Source of the DNA: Altererythrobacter sp. BO-6
GTDB lineage: Bacteria > Pseudomonadota > Alphaproteobacteria > Sphingomonadales > Sphingomonadaceae
Direction of reading: 5' to 3'
Assembly: GCF_011047315.1 (NCBI RefSeq)
Contig: NZ_CP049259.1
Span: 62,001 to 126,000 of the forward strand
Length of the DNA: 64,000 nucleotides
The notes beneath the pieces were generated by a model. The model was not told the DNA's origin. It did not search any database and worked only from the letters and a program-made list of their open reading frames with translations. Positions 44,153 to 54,088 of this stretch are shown here, one piece after another (positions within the stretch are counted from its first letter, which is position 1; every line of letters starts with the position of its first letter). Made by a program: the position numbers and the translations under genes.

Positions 44153-46672
44153 ATGAGCGATCCGACGATGACCGAATCCGCCCGCATTGACCTGGACTAT
44201 GTCCGTAGTCGGCTGCGCAATGACAGCGCGGCGGCGCTGGAATGGTTCCGCAGCAACTGGCGCGCGCACAAGCTGTTTCGCTGGGGCGCCGCCGCCCTGG
44301 CGGGCGGGATCGTGCTGCTGGTGGCGATCTGGGCGCTGCTTGCGCGCGATCTGCCCGATGCGGAAAGCCTGGTCGGCTATGAAACGCCGCTGCCCACCGT
44401 GGTGCGCGGGATCGATGGCGAGATTGTCCATTCCTATGCCCGAGAGCGGCGCGTCCAGCTGCTCTATGCCGATTTCCCGGAAAAGCTGATTGACGCCTAT
44501 CTGGCGGCAGAGGACAAGACCTTCTTCAGCCACGGCGGGGTAGACATAACCGGCACACTCAATGCCGTGCTCGACTATGCGATGAAATTCGGTTCGGGCG
44601 AACGCGCGGTGGGCGGCTCGACCATTACCCAGCAGGTGGCCAAGAACCTGCTCCTGGGTGACGAGTACTCGGTAACCCGCAAGCTCAAGGAAATGATCCT
44701 GGCGCGCCGCATCGAAGGAGTCCTGTCGAAGCAGGAAATCCTCGAGCTTTACCTCAACGAGATCCCGCTCGGCCGCCGCAGCTTCGGCGTGCAGGCTGCG
44801 GCCCAGGCCTATTTCGACAAGGATGTAGACCAGCTCGACCTGCATGAGATGGCGTTCCTGGCGATCCTGCCCAAGGCGCCCGAGCGCTATGGCCGCGCGC
44901 GCAACGCGGAGCTGGCGATCGAACGGCGCAATTTTGTGCTGAGCCAGATGGAAGACAACGGCTTCATTACGGCAGCGGAAATGCGCGCAGCACAGGCCAA
45001 GCCGCTGGGGCTGGTGACCGAACGGAGCGAACGTTCGGTCGATGCCGGATATTTCCTCGAGGAAGTGCGTCGCCAGTTGCTCGCCGACTTCGGCGAAACT
45101 GCCGAAGACGGACCCAACAGCGTCTACGCCGGCGGCTTGTGGGTGCGCACCTCGCTCGATCCGGCCCTGCAAGAAGCAGCGCGCGATTCGCTGCGCGCCG
45201 GGCTGCTGCGGTATCACGGCAACCGCGGCTGGACCGGGCCGATCGCCACGCTCGACATGGACAAGGGCAATTGGGCAGGTCAGCTGCAAAGCTCTTTCAT
45301 CGGCGTGCGCTACAAGAACTGGCGCATTGGCGTAGTCACCAGCAAGTCGGGTGACAGCGCGAAGGTCGGTTTCGCCAATGGCAATGAGGCCCCCCTGATC
45401 AGCCCGCCGAGCTCGATCAGGCCGGGAGACGTGATCGCGGTGCAACCGAGCGGCAGCGGTTTCAGGGTTGCGGTCATTCCAGAGGTGTCGGGCGGCTTCC
45501 TGGCGCAATCGGTGCAAACCGGGCGGATCCTGGCGATGCAGGGCGGGTTCGATTTCCGCCTGAGCGATTTCAACCGCGCCACCCAGGCAGAGCGGCAGCC
45601 GGGATCGACGATCAAGCCGTTCGTCTATGCCGCAGGCCTTGACCACGGGATGACGCCAGCGACCGAAGTGCCCGATCAGACGTTCTGTTATTACCAGGGC
45701 GCGAACCTCGGCGAGAAATGCTTTCGCAACTTTGGCGGCGAATCCGGCGGGGTGCACACGATGCGCTGGGGCCTTGAGCAGTCGCGCAATCTGATGACCA
45801 TCCATATCGCCATGGAAACCGGCATGCCCGAGGTCGTGGAGACCTTCAAAAAGGTCGGGATCGGATCCTATGGCGCCTATCCCTCTTTTGCCTTGGGGGC
45901 CGGCGATACCACGGTTGAGCGGATGGTCGGAGCCTACGCTGCGCTCGCCAATCACGGCAGGCTGAACAAGCCGACGGTGATCGATTACGTGCAGGATCGC
46001 CGCGGCAAGGTTATCTGGCGGGCGGACAAGCGCCGCTGCGAAGGCTGCAATATGCCCAAGTGGGACGGACAGCCGATGCCGCGCTTCGGCTTGAAGGGCG
46101 AACAGGTGCTCGATCCGCGCACCTCGTTCCAGGTGGTGCATATGCTCGAAGGCGTTGTCACGCGGGGTACCGCGACACGCCTGCGCGACCTTGACCTGCC
46201 GCTGTTCGGCAAGACGGGCACCACCAACGGGCCGACCAATGCCTGGTTCGTGGGCGGCACGCCGGAAATCGTCGGCGGGGTCTATGTCGGGTTCGACCAG
46301 CCGCGCAACCTCGGCGGCTATGTCCAGGGTGGCAACACCGCCGCGCCGATCTTCAAGGATTTCGTCCTCAAGACACGCGACAAGTGGAGCGACCTGCCCG
46401 CCATTGCGCCGCCCGGCATCCGCATGGTCAAGATCGACCGGCGAAGCGGCAAGCGGGTGTTCGGCGAAGTGCCCTCGGATGAACCCCAGGCTGCGGTAAT
46501 CTGGGAAGCGTTCAAGCCTGATACGGAGCCGCCACCGGCCACCCGCCAGGATCGCATCGCGTCACTGCGCGACGAGCTGCTGGCCCTCTTGCGGCGGGCG
46601 CGCAGCGAACAGCAGGGCGCGCGCGAAGGCCAGATGGAGGACTTTGTCGAGGAACAGGGCGGCATATATTAG
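44153..46672 (+). CDS. mrcA: Penicillin-binding protein 1A (bifunctional)
   Basis: Class A PBP making and cross-linking peptidoglycan (839 aa). One transmembrane helix (about 43-63) precedes the glycosyltransferase domain (catalytic Glu E120 in EDKTFFSHGG; GGSTITQQVAKNLLL). An OB-like insert follows, then the transpeptidase domain with the nucleophile in RQPGSTIKPF, the SRN-type motif in EQSRNLMTIH and KTGTT. Start ATG at 44153 or 44168 cannot be told apart; neither has a strong RBS. It follows the amidase gene. Confidence 0.95.
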   Translation: MSDPTMTESARIDLDYVRSRLRNDSAAALEWFRSNWRAHKLFRWGAAALAGGIVLLVAIWALLARDLPDAESLVGYETPLPTVVRGIDGEIVHSYARERRVQLLYADFPEKLIDAYLAAEDKTFFSHGGVDITGTLNAVLDYAMKFGSGERAVGGSTITQQVAKNLLLGDEYSVTRKLKEMILARRIEGVLSKQEILELYLNEIPLGRRSFGVQAAAQAYFDKDVDQLDLHEMAFLAILPKAPERYGRARNAELAIERRNFVLSQMEDNGFITAAEMRAAQAKPLGLVTERSERSVDAGYFLEEVRRQLLADFGETAEDGPNSVYAGGLWVRTSLDPALQEAARDSLRAGLLRYHGNRGWTGPIATLDMDKGNWAGQLQSSFIGVRYKNWRIGVVTSKSGDSAKVGFANGNEAPLISPPSSIRPGDVIAVQPSGSGFRVAVIPEVSGGFLAQSVQTGRILAMQGGFDFRLSDFNRATQAERQPGSTIKPFVYAAGLDHGMTPATEVPDQTFCYYQGANLGEKCFRNFGGESGGVHTMRWGLEQSRNLMTIHIAMETGMPEVVETFKKVGIGSYGAYPSFALGAGDTTVERMVGAYAALANHGRLNKPTVIDYVQDRRGKVIWRADKRRCEGCNMPKWDGQPMPRFGLKGEQVLDPRTSFQVVHMLEGVVTRGTATRLRDLDLPLFGKTGTTNGPTNAWFVGGTPEIVGGVYVGFDQPRNLGGYVQGGNTAAPIFKDFVLKTRDKWSDLPAIAPPGIRMVKIDRRSGKRVFGEVPSDEPQAAVIWEAFKPDTEPPPATRQDRIASLRDELLALLRRARSEQQGAREGQMEDFVEEQGGIY

Positions 46673-46748
46673 CCGTCCGCCAATTCTGCGGGATCAAATT
46701 CACGGTTCACGCGCTGATAGGGCAAACCCCATCTGGAAGGATATGACC

Positions 46749-47282
46749 ATGCGTAAACTGGTTCTGGCTGCGGCACTGGCCCTTGGTCTGAGCGCCCCGG
46801 CAGCCGCCGATCTGCCGGTCGGTGCGAAAGCACCCGTATTCACCACCAAGGCGGCGCTGGCAGGCAAGGAATTCGGCTTCAACCTGCGGGCGGCGCTAGC
46901 GAAGGGGCCGGTGGTGCTCTATTTCTATCCCAAGGCGTTCACGCAAGGTTGCACGCTTGAAGCCAATGCCTTTGCCGAGGCCATGCCGCAGTTCAAGGCG
47001 CTCGGCGCCAGTGTGGTTGGCATGTCGAACGACGATATCGAAACACTCAAGCGCTTCAGCCGCGAGGAATGCCGTGACGCATTTGCGGTCGGTGTCGCTT
47101 CGCGCAAGATCATCGACGGGTATGATGTCGCCCTGGTGCGTGACGGAAAAGACACCGGCATCACCAGCCGCACCAGCTATGTCATCGCGCAGGACGGGCG
47201 GATCGTGATGGTCCATTCGGACATGGATTATCGCGACCATGTGGCGAAAACGCTGGCGGCAGTGCGCAAGCTCGCCAACTGA
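46749..47282 (+). CDS. Secreted peroxiredoxin (BCP/PrxQ-like)
   Basis: A 177-aa thioredoxin-fold peroxidase. A signal peptide (MRKLVLAAALALGLSAPAAA, cleaved after about residue 20) places it in the periplasm. The peroxidatic Cys is C68 in YPKAFTQGCTLEA, the PrxQ-type PxxxTxxC motif; a second Cys in SREECRDAF could resolve it. The second of two close ATGs (46749) is chosen because GGAAGG is 8 nt upstream of it. Reductant in the periplasm is unknown. Confidence 0.88.
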   Translation: MRKLVLAAALALGLSAPAAADLPVGAKAPVFTTKAALAGKEFGFNLRAALAKGPVVLYFYPKAFTQGCTLEANAFAEAMPQFKALGASVVGMSNDDIETLKRFSREECRDAFAVGVASRKIIDGYDVALVRDGKDTGITSRTSYVIAQDGRIVMVHSDMDYRDHVAKTLAAVRKLAN

Positions 47283-47362
47283 GTGCAAGGGCGGCTGGTC
47301 CCCGCTTTACAATCGCCAATGGTCCGCTAAGCGCATCCCCTCGGATTTGCGAAGGAATGACT

Positions 47363-48490
47363 ATGCGTGCCGAAGGGCAGGCCCATATCGATCGTATCGA
47401 AGCTGCGCTGGCGCTGGTGCGCCAGTCGCTCGACTGGGAGCGCGCCCTGCGCCGGCTCGACGAGCTAGACGCGCGGGTGCAGGATCCGAAGCTGTGGGAC
47501 GATCCCAAGCAGGCGCAGGCGATCACCCGCGAGCAGAAGCAGCTTGAGACCGCGATCAATACCGTAAGGCAGATTTCGGCCGAGATGGCCGACGCGATCG
47601 AATTCGTCGAAATGGGCGAAGCCGAAGGTGAGGACGAGATTGTCGCGGATGGTCTGCAAACCCTCGCCAGGCTGGCTGAGCGGGCGGACGCCGACAAGGT
47701 GCAGGCGCTGCTTTCGGGCGAGGCCGATGGCAACGATACCTATCTTGAAATCCACGCAGGTGCCGGCGGCACGGAAAGCCAGGACTGGGCCGAAATGCTG
47801 CTGCGCATGTATGCGCGCTGGGCCGAACGGCGCGGCTTCAAGGTGGAAACGGTCGAATACCAGGCGGGCGACCAGGCGGGGATCAAGTCCGCCACGCTGC
47901 TGATCAAAGGCGAAAACGCCTATGGCTATGCCAAGACCGAAAGCGGCGTCCACCGGCTGGTCCGCATCAGCCCTTATGACAGTTCGGCGCGGCGCCACAC
48001 GTCGTTCAGCTCGGTCTGGGTATATCCGGTGATCGACGACGATATCGATATCGAGATCAAGGAATCCGACCTCAAGATCGATACCTATCGCGCGTCGGGC
48101 GCGGGCGGGCAGCACGTCAACACCACCGATCCCGCTGTCCGCATCACGCACATGCCGACCGGCATCGTGGTCGCCAGCCAGAACGACCGCAGCCAGCACA
48201 AGAACCGCGCGACCGCGATGAACATGCTGAAGGCACGCCTGTTCGAACGCGAAATGGCCGAACGTGAAGCGGCGGCATCGGGCGAATATCAGGAAAAGAG
48301 CGAGATCGGCTGGGGGCACCAGATCCGGTCCTATGTCCTTCAGCCATACCAGATGGTGAAAGACCTGCGCACAGGGGTTACCTCGACCAACCCCGACGCC
48401 GTGCTCGATGGCGCCATCGATGACTTCATCGCCGCTTCGCTGGCGCAACGCGTGACGGGCGAGGCAGTCGAGGTGGACGACGTCGAATGA
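47363..48490 (+). CDS. prfB: Peptide chain release factor 2
   Basis: RF2 recognises UGA/UAA and releases the peptide. The 375-aa protein has the peptidyl-tRNA hydrolysis motif [11 protein letters not shown] and the [18 protein letters not shown] region. There is no in-frame TGA frameshift site near codon 25, so expression is not through programmed frameshifting; alphaproteobacterial genes commonly lack it. ATG at 47363 is preferred because GAAGGA lies 6 nt before it. The stop overlaps the next gene (ATGATG). Confidence 0.96.
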   Translation: MRAEGQAHIDRIEAALALVRQSLDWERALRRLDELDARVQDPKLWDDPKQAQAITREQKQLETAINTVRQISAEMADAIEFVEMGEAEGEDEIVADGLQTLARLAERADADKVQALLSGEADGNDTYLEIHAGAGGTESQDWAEMLLRMYARWAERRGFKVETVEYQAGDQAGIKSATLLIKGENAYGYAKTESGVHRLVRISPYDSSARRHTSFSSVWVYPVIDDDIDIEIKESDLKIDTYRASGAGGQHVNTTDPAVRITHMPTGIVVASQNDRSQHKNRATAMNMLKARLFEREMAEREAAASGEYQEKSEIGWGHQIRSYVLQPYQMVKDLRTGVTSTNPDAVLDGAIDDFIAASLAQRVTGEAVEVDDVE

Positions 48491-49215
48491 TGCGCATTGG
48501 CCTGCTTTCGCTAACAGTGCTAGCGCTGCTGGCGGGTTGCGAACCCATCGGACAGACCAGCCAGCGCCCGGAAACATCGCTCGAATTCCCCCAGGCTGAT
48601 CGGCCTGTGTCAGTCATCACCGCGACTCAGTTTTCGACCGAAGACGTGCGCGACGAACGCGGGGAAGCGCAAAAGGTGATGGATCTTGCCGGCATTACCA
48701 CCGGGATGACCGTGGCCGATATCGGTGCGGGCGAAGGCTATTACACGGTCCGCCTTGCCGAACGTGTGGGCGAGGATGGCCGCGTGCTGGCGCAGGATAT
48801 CGACCGCGAAGCGCTCGGCCGCCTTGGGCAGCGGGTCGAGCGCCAGCGGCTCGACAATGTATCGATCAAGCTTGGCCGCGAAGACGACCCGCAACTGCCG
48901 GCCGACAGTTTCGACCGCATCTTCCTGGTCCATATGTACCATGAAGTGGGGGAGCCTTACGCGTTTCTCTGGCGCTTGTGGCCGGCGCTCGCCGAGGGCG
49001 GGCAAGTAATTGTAGTCGATACCGACCGCCCGACCGACCAGCACGGGATACCGCCGCTGCTGTTATCCTGCGAGTTCAAGGCGGTGGGCTTCCGGCTCGT
49101 TGAATTCCTCGAAAAGCCGGACATCCGCGGATATTTCGCGCGGTTCGAGCGGGCTGAAACGCGGCCGGAGCCCGGCGCGATTACGCCATGCGCCCTGACA
49201 CGAGCGAAGGGCTGA
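48487..49215 (+). CDS. Methyltransferase-fold lipoprotein
   Basis: A 242-aa protein with a lipoprotein signal (LTVLALLAGC, lipid Cys C18) followed by a class I SAM-methyltransferase fold: motif I VADIGAGEGYYTVRLA, then DIDREAL and FDRIFLVHMYHEVGEPYAF. If exported, it would face no cytoplasmic SAM supply, so either it binds SAM differently, acts before export, or has lost activity. Small exported methyltransferase-like proteins are known in this order. ATG overlaps the prfB stop. Confidence 0.82.
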   Translation: MMRIGLLSLTVLALLAGCEPIGQTSQRPETSLEFPQADRPVSVITATQFSTEDVRDERGEAQKVMDLAGITTGMTVADIGAGEGYYTVRLAERVGEDGRVLAQDIDREALGRLGQRVERQRLDNVSIKLGREDDPQLPADSFDRIFLVHMYHEVGEPYAFLWRLWPALAEGGQVIVVDTDRPTDQHGIPPLLLSCEFKAVGFRLVEFLEKPDIRGYFARFERAETRPEPGAITPCALTRAKG

Positions 49216-49349
49216 ACGCGATCCACATCTATTGCGAGAAAGGCCTAAACAAGCGGGCGAATTGTAGGCTAAGGGCCGGATAGACATCAGGGGCGGCAGG
49301 GTTCATGCTGCGTCGAGCAGAATACAACACGATGGGGGAATTGCCGGGA

Positions 49350-49859
49350 ATGACAGATTTTCCAACCAGTTTTGACCGTGACAATCTGTTGAAATGCGCG
49401 CGGGGCGAGCTGTTCGGCCCCGGCAATGCGCAATTGCCCGCACCGCCCATGTTGATGATGGACCGGATCACCGAGATTTCGGATGAGGGCGGCCTGCACG
49501 GCAAGGGCCATGTCGTGGCGGAATTCGATATCACGCCGGATCTGTGGTTCTTCGAATGCCATTTCCCCGGCAACCCGATCATGCCGGGCTGTCTCGGCCT
49601 TGACGGCTTGTGGCAGCTGACCGGCTTCAACCTCGGTTGGCGCGGCTGGAAGGGGCGGGGCTATGCCCTGGGCGTCGGCGAGGTCAAGCTAACCGGCATG
49701 GTGCGGCCCGATCGCAAGATGCTCACCTATTACGTCGATTTCACCAAGGCGGTGCAAACCCGGCGACTGACTATGGGGGTCGCCGATGGCCGGGTCGAGG
49801 CCGATGGCGAGGTCATCTATCAAGTCAAGGATATGAAAGTCGCGCTCTCTGAGGCGTAA
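49350..49859 (+). CDS. fabA: 3-hydroxydecanoyl-ACP dehydratase/isomerase
   Basis: Makes trans-2- and cis-3-decenoyl-ACP, the branch point for unsaturated fatty acids. The 169-aa protein has the active-site His H71 in [12 protein letters not shown] and Asp D85 in GLDGLWQ, aligned with E. coli H70/D84. ATG at 49350 is preferred (GGGA just upstream); the in-frame start at 49332 lacks an RBS. First of three genes fabA-fabB-fabI spaced 9 and 31 bp apart. Confidence 0.96.
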   Translation: MTDFPTSFDRDNLLKCARGELFGPGNAQLPAPPMLMMDRITEISDEGGLHGKGHVVAEFDITPDLWFFECHFPGNPIMPGCLGLDGLWQLTGFNLGWRGWKGRGYALGVGEVKLTGMVRPDRKMLTYYVDFTKAVQTRRLTMGVADGRVEADGEVIYQVKDMKVALSEA

Positions 49860-49868
49860 GGGGTAATC

Positions 49869-51098
49869 ATGCGTCGCGTCGTAGTCACAGGCCTGGGGAT
49901 CGTTTCCTCGATAGGCAACAATGCAGAAGAAGTGCTGGCCTCGCTCAAGGCGGGCAAGTCCGGCATCACCTTTAACGAAGCCATGGCCGAACATGGCTTC
50001 CGCTCGCAGGTCGCGGGCGCGGTCGATCTTGACGTTGCGGAGCATGTGGACAAGCGCACGCTGCGCTTCATGGGGCCGGGCGCAGCCTATGCCTATATCG
50101 CCATGGGCCAGGCGATTGCCGATGCCGGGCTTGAGGAGAAGGACGTCATCAATCCCATGACCGGGGTGATCGCGGGTTCCGGCGGCCCCTCCACCTCGGC
50201 CATGCTGGCGGCGCACCAGACCGTGCTGGAAACGGGTGCGACCAAACGCATCGGGCCTTTCGCCGTGCCCAAGTGCATGTCCTCCACGGTCAGCGCCAAT
50301 CTGGCCACGGCCTATCAGATCAAGGGCATGAACTTCTCCATCACCTCGGCCTGTTCCACTTCGCTCCACTGCATCGGCATGGCGGCACAGCAGATCGCGC
50401 TGGGGCAGCAGGATGTGATGTTTGGCGGTGGCGGCGAAGAGCTGGACTGGACGCTGTCCTGCCTGTTTGACGCGATGGGCGCCATGTCGAGCAAGTACAA
50501 TGACACGCCGGAGCGTGCCTCGCGCGCCTTTGATGCCAATCGCGACGGTTTCGTGATCGGTGGCGGCGGTGCGATGCTGGTGCTGGAAGCGCTTGAACAT
50601 GCGCAGGCGCGCGGTGCGAAGATCTATGCCGAGGTCACTGGCTTTGCCGCCACTTCCGATGGGGCCGACATGGTTGCGCCCTCGGGCGAAGGCGGGGAGC
50701 GTGCGATGCGCGGGGCGCTGCGGACGCTGAGCCCGGAGCGCAAGGTCAGCTACATCAACGCGCACGGCACTTCGACGCCGGTGGGTGACGTGGGCGAGAT
50801 CGAGGCGGTGCGCCGGGTGTTCGGCGAGGGATCAACCCCGCCGGTCAGCTCGACCAAGTCGATGACAGGACACAGCCAGGGAGCCACCGGCGCGCAGGAG
50901 GCAGTCTATTGCCTGTTGGCGCTGGAGCATGATTTCATCATCCCGTCGATCAATGTGGAAACGCTCGATCCGGCGCTGAAGCCGGAAGAGATCGCGACCG
51001 AACTGGTCGAGAATGCCGGGCTCGATCCCGTCATGACCAATTCCTTCGGATTCGGCGGCACAAATGGATCGATGGTGTTGTCGAAGTTCCACGGGTAA
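49869..51098 (+). CDS. fabB: Beta-ketoacyl-ACP synthase I
   Basis: Condensing enzyme that elongates the cis-3-decenoyl product of FabA. The 409-aa thiolase-fold protein has the catalytic triad C162 ([10 protein letters not shown]), H299 ([11 protein letters not shown]) and H335 (TGHSQGATG). It lies 9 bp after fabA, the classic fabAB pairing for anaerobic-type unsaturated fatty acid synthesis, and 31 bp before fabI. Confidence 0.96.
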   Translation: MRRVVVTGLGIVSSIGNNAEEVLASLKAGKSGITFNEAMAEHGFRSQVAGAVDLDVAEHVDKRTLRFMGPGAAYAYIAMGQAIADAGLEEKDVINPMTGVIAGSGGPSTSAMLAAHQTVLETGATKRIGPFAVPKCMSSTVSANLATAYQIKGMNFSITSACSTSLHCIGMAAQQIALGQQDVMFGGGGEELDWTLSCLFDAMGAMSSKYNDTPERASRAFDANRDGFVIGGGGAMLVLEALEHAQARGAKIYAEVTGFAATSDGADMVAPSGEGGERAMRGALRTLSPERKVSYINAHGTSTPVGDVGEIEAVRRVFGEGSTPPVSSTKSMTGHSQGATGAQEAVYCLLALEHDFIIPSINVETLDPALKPEEIATELVENAGLDPVMTNSFGFGGTNGSMVLSKFHG

Positions 51099-51129
51099 CG
51101 GGTCGCGCCGATAAGTGAGAGGTTTGGAC

Positions 51130-51918
51130 ATGGGCTTGCTTGCAGGAAAACGCGGCCTTGTGATGGGCGTCGCCAATGATCGCTCGATCGCCTGGGGTAT
51201 TGCCAAGGCCTGCGCCGATGCCGGGGCGGAGCTGGCCTTTACCTATCAGGGCGAGGCATTCGGGAAGCGGGTCGAGCCGTTGGCGCAAAGCGTTGGCTCG
51301 GATTTCTTGCTGGATGTCGATGTAACCGACGATGCGTCGCTTGATGCGGCTTTCGGTGCGCTCCAGCAGAGGTGGGGCAGGCTGGATTTCGTGGTCCATG
51401 CCATCGCCTATTCGGACAAATCGGAGCTGACGGGGCGGATCCTCGATACCTCGCGTGAGAACTTCAAGAACTCGATGGATATCTCCGCCTACAGTTTTAT
51501 CGAAATCGCCCGCCGCGCGCATCCGATGATGGTGGAACATGGCGGCACCTTGCTGACGCTGACCTACATGGGCTCCAACCGGGTCACCCCCAATTACAAT
51601 GTCATGGGCCTGGCGAAGGCGGCACTGGAAGCGGGGGTGCGGTATCTCGCCAATGACCTGGGACCCGAAGGCATCCGCGTCAACGCCATCAGCCCGGGCC
51701 CGATGAAGACGCTGGCCGGTTCCGCCATTGGCGGCGCGCGCAAGACCTGGAAGCATACCGAGACCAACGCGCCCCTGCGTGGCAATGCCACGCTTGAGGC
51801 AGTGGGCGGCACGGCGGTGTATCTGTGCAGTGGTGCGGGTGCCTGCACGACGGGCGAGATCATCCGCGTCGATGGCGGCTTCCACGTTTTGGGCATGCCG
51901 CAGCACGACAATCTTTGA
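51130..51918 (+). CDS. fabI: Enoyl-ACP reductase (NADH)
   Basis: Final reduction step of fatty acid elongation and the triclosan target. The 262-aa SDR-type enzyme starts GVANDRSIAWGIA (the FabI cofactor motif) and has the Y-x6-K triad at Y156/K163, with Y146 as in E. coli FabI. ATG at 51130 follows GAGAGG; a longer start at 51115 lacks an RBS. Last gene of the fabA-fabB-fabI run. Confidence 0.95.
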   Translation: MGLLAGKRGLVMGVANDRSIAWGIAKACADAGAELAFTYQGEAFGKRVEPLAQSVGSDFLLDVDVTDDASLDAAFGALQQRWGRLDFVVHAIAYSDKSELTGRILDTSRENFKNSMDISAYSFIEIARRAHPMMVEHGGTLLTLTYMGSNRVTPNYNVMGLAKAALEAGVRYLANDLGPEGIRVNAISPGPMKTLAGSAIGGARKTWKHTETNAPLRGNATLEAVGGTAVYLCSGAGACTTGEIIRVDGGFHVLGMPQHDNL

Positions 51919-51949
51919 GCGTGTCCTGACTGTCAGGTGAGGGAAGTAG

Positions 51950-52378
51950 CTAGCGCCACAGCTGCATTTCGCGGACGATTTCCGGCAATTCGGGGTTGGT
52001 GTCAGGGCGCGACATGGTCCGCTCTACCAGGCGCCATTTGCGCCGCATCCCACCGCGCTGCCACAAATCGGTGATCCAGACATCCCCGTCGATCTTCTTC
52101 GGGCCTAGCCGCCCTTCGATCGACATGCGCGCAGCGAAAACTGCCAGCTGCTTGTGACGGCGCACGTAGATGTCCCGGAAGCGATAGCCGGTGCACAGGA
52201 AACGGCCTGTCGCCGCTTCCAGCCAGCTCGGCCGGTCGAGCATGGCGGAGGTTTGACCGCCCAGCAGGAACACGAAATCTGCAGACGCCAGCGCTTTCAT
52301 GCCCTTGCGGTCGCGCGCCATCCAGCAACGCATCCAGTCGTGCTCAAGTTCTTCGATCTGTGCGGTAAATTCATCCAT
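51950..52378 (-). CDS. DUF4440/NTF2-like protein
   Basis: A 142-aa small protein of the nuclear-transport-factor-2 fold, DUF4440 type: the N-terminal helix LEHDWMRCWMARDRKGM leads into FVFLLGGQ, and TDLWQRGGMRRKWRLVERTMS is the closing strand. Such proteins bind small ligands or act as accessory subunits; none can be named. It is convergent with fabI (31 bp apart, with a weak CCTGA/TCAGG hairpin between) and lies downstream of the dehydrogenase on the same strand. Confidence 0.72.
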   Translation of the reverse strand: MDEFTAQIEELEHDWMRCWMARDRKGMKALASADFVFLLGGQTSAMLDRPSWLEAATGRFLCTGYRFRDIYVRRHKQLAVFAARMSIEGRLGPKKIDGDVWITDLWQRGGMRRKWRLVERTMSRPDTNPELPEIVREMQLWR

Positions 52379-52436
52379 GATCCGAATGCCTTGGGATGTC
52401 GATGCGGGGCCGCAACCGCGATCCGGCGAAACCCTT

Positions 52437-53450
52437 TCAGAGGCCGACCAACACCTGGTCGGGCGGGCGGTGGCCGTCCATCCAGAAGCGGATATTGGCG
52501 ATCACTTTCTCGCCAGAGGCTTCGCGCCCTTCAGCGGTGGCGCTGCCGATATGCGGCAGGGTCATGACGTTCGGTATCTTGAGCAACCTCCGGTCGACAT
52601 TGGGCTCGTCCGGATACACGTCGAGACCTGCGCCCGCGAGATGCCCGCTCTCAAGCGCCGCAATCAGCGCTTCCTGATCGATCAGTTCGCCGCGCGCGGT
52701 GTTGATGATCGAGGATCCCGGCTTCATCAGCGCGATCCGCCGCGCATCGATCAGGCCGCGGGTATCGTCGGTCAGCGGGCAATGCAGCGAGAGGATGTCC
52801 GCCTCGGCCACCAGCGTATCGACATCAGGCACGAAGCGCGCGCCAAGCATCCGTTCCAGCGCTTCGGGCAGTCGCTTGCGGTTGGTGTAGGCAATCTCCA
52901 GCCCGAAGGCGCGGGCGCGATGCGCCACAGCCTGCCCGATCCGTCCCATGCCGACGATCCCCAGCACCTTGCCCGCGAGCTTGCGCCCGAGCATGCCGGA
53001 TGGCGCCCAGCCGGTCCATGTGCCGCTGCGCACCAGCCCCACGCCTTCACGAATACGGCGCGGCACGCCGATAATCCCGGCCATGGCGATATCGGCGGTG
53101 TCGTCGGTGAACACGCCGGGCGTATTGGTGACCATGATCTTGCGCGCGGCAGCCGCAGCGATGTCGATATGTTCGATGCCTGCCCCAAAACTCGCGATCA
53201 GTTTCAGCTGGTCGCCGGCAGCGGCAATCATCTCAGCATCGATCCGGTCGGTCACCGTAGGCACCAATACATCGGCGCGCTGCATCGCTTTGATCAGCTG
53301 TTCGCGGGTGAAGGGAATATCCTGCTCGTTCAGCTCGACATCGAACAGTTCGCGCATGCGCTGTTCCACTGAAGGCATCAGGTGCCGGGTTACAATCACC
53401 CGCGGGGTGTGGTCGATCGGTTTGCGGGCTGGTGCAGACTGGTGAGGCAT
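52437..53450 (-). CDS. D-isomer-specific 2-hydroxyacid dehydrogenase (glyoxylate-reductase-like)
   Basis: A 337-aa NAD(P)-dependent oxidoreductase reducing 2-oxo acids. The cofactor loop is GIVGMGRIGQ; the catalytic Arg is in NTARGELID, the Glu in DVYPDEP and the His in LPHIGSAT. It is close to the glyoxylate/hydroxypyruvate reductase branch, but substrate preference is not settled by sequence. Divergent from the SH3 protein gene across about 90 bp. Confidence 0.9.
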   Translation of the reverse strand: MPHQSAPARKPIDHTPRVIVTRHLMPSVEQRMRELFDVELNEQDIPFTREQLIKAMQRADVLVPTVTDRIDAEMIAAAGDQLKLIASFGAGIEHIDIAAAAARKIMVTNTPGVFTDDTADIAMAGIIGVPRRIREGVGLVRSGTWTGWAPSGMLGRKLAGKVLGIVGMGRIGQAVAHRARAFGLEIAYTNRKRLPEALERMLGARFVPDVDTLVAEADILSLHCPLTDDTRGLIDARRIALMKPGSSIINTARGELIDQEALIAALESGHLAGAGLDVYPDEPNVDRRLLKIPNVMTLPHIGSATAEGREASGEKVIANIRFWMDGHRPPDQVLVGL

Positions 53451-53542
53451 GCCTTGCGCGCTAGAGCGGCAAGGGCGGGGCGGTCAAGCAGTTGTGCGTA
53501 AAGCATGTACACCCTGCTTGAAGCGAGCCCCGATGGCGCTGT

Positions 53543-54025
53543 ATGCAATCGGCCATGCGCTGGTTCCTTACTCCCCTGTTCCTGCTTTGCTTTGCCATGA
53601 TTGCTGCGACTACTCAGGCCCAGACGCGCGACGTGCCCTATTGGGCGTCGATCCGCGCGCCCGAGGTCAACATGCGGGTCGGGCCGAGCCAGGATTTCCC
53701 GATCGAGTGGGTCTACAAGCGGCAGGGGCTGCCAGTGAAGGTGATCCGCGTCCAGGAAGGCTGGCGGCTGATCAGCGATCCCGACGGGGCGCAGGGCTGG
53801 GTCGTTGCGCGCTTGCTCGATCCTGAGCGAACCGCGCTGGTGGTGGGCGAGGGGCTGGCGGCGATCCGCGAGGCGCCGCAGGATCCCGCCAGGCTGAAAT
53901 GGAACGCGCAGCCCGGCGTTGTCGGCAAGCTGGGCAAATGCGATGCGGGCTGGTGCGAGATCGATGTCCAGGGCCGCGAAGGCTGGATTCGGGAAAACCG
54001 GCTGTGGGGCGCGGGCGAACCCTGA
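53543..54025 (+). CDS. Secreted SH3-domain protein
   Basis: A 160-aa periplasmic protein with a signal peptide (FLLCFAMIAATTQAQ) and two bacterial SH3-like repeats: one around VNMRVGPSQDFPIEWVY, the other around WCEIDVQGREGWIREN. SH3-type domains in bacteria commonly bind cell-wall peptides, so a peptidoglycan role is plausible. Ends at a strong bidirectional hairpin. Confidence 0.82.
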   Translation: MQSAMRWFLTPLFLLCFAMIAATTQAQTRDVPYWASIRAPEVNMRVGPSQDFPIEWVYKRQGLPVKVIRVQEGWRLISDPDGAQGWVVARLLDPERTALVVGEGLAAIREAPQDPARLKWNAQPGVVGKLGKCDAGWCEIDVQGREGWIRENRLWGAGEP

Positions 54026-54036
54026 GGATCAATATA

Positions 54037-54068
54037 AAAAGGGGCGGTCCAACCCGAACCGCCCCTTT
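54037..54068. terminator. Bidirectional Rho-independent terminator
   Basis: Perfect 11-bp stem AAAGGGGCGGT/ACCGCCCCTTT with a 9-nt loop, flanked by A-rich and T-containing sequence on the two sides. It lies between the SH3 protein gene stop (54025) and the convergent lipoprotein gene (54089), so it can end both transcripts. Confidence 0.85.
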
Positions 54069-54088
54069 CCATCGCCGCTAGGCAAAGG

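Noticed and set aside
47363..47450. Programmed frameshift at the start of prfB
   Set aside because: The reading frame is uninterrupted through the region where the in-frame TGA and slippery CTT would lie, so ordinary translation explains the gene.
51925..51937. Hairpin CCTGA/TCAGG between fabI and the DUF4440 gene as a terminator
   Set aside because: Only a 5-bp stem with a 3-nt loop and no T-tract; too weak to call.
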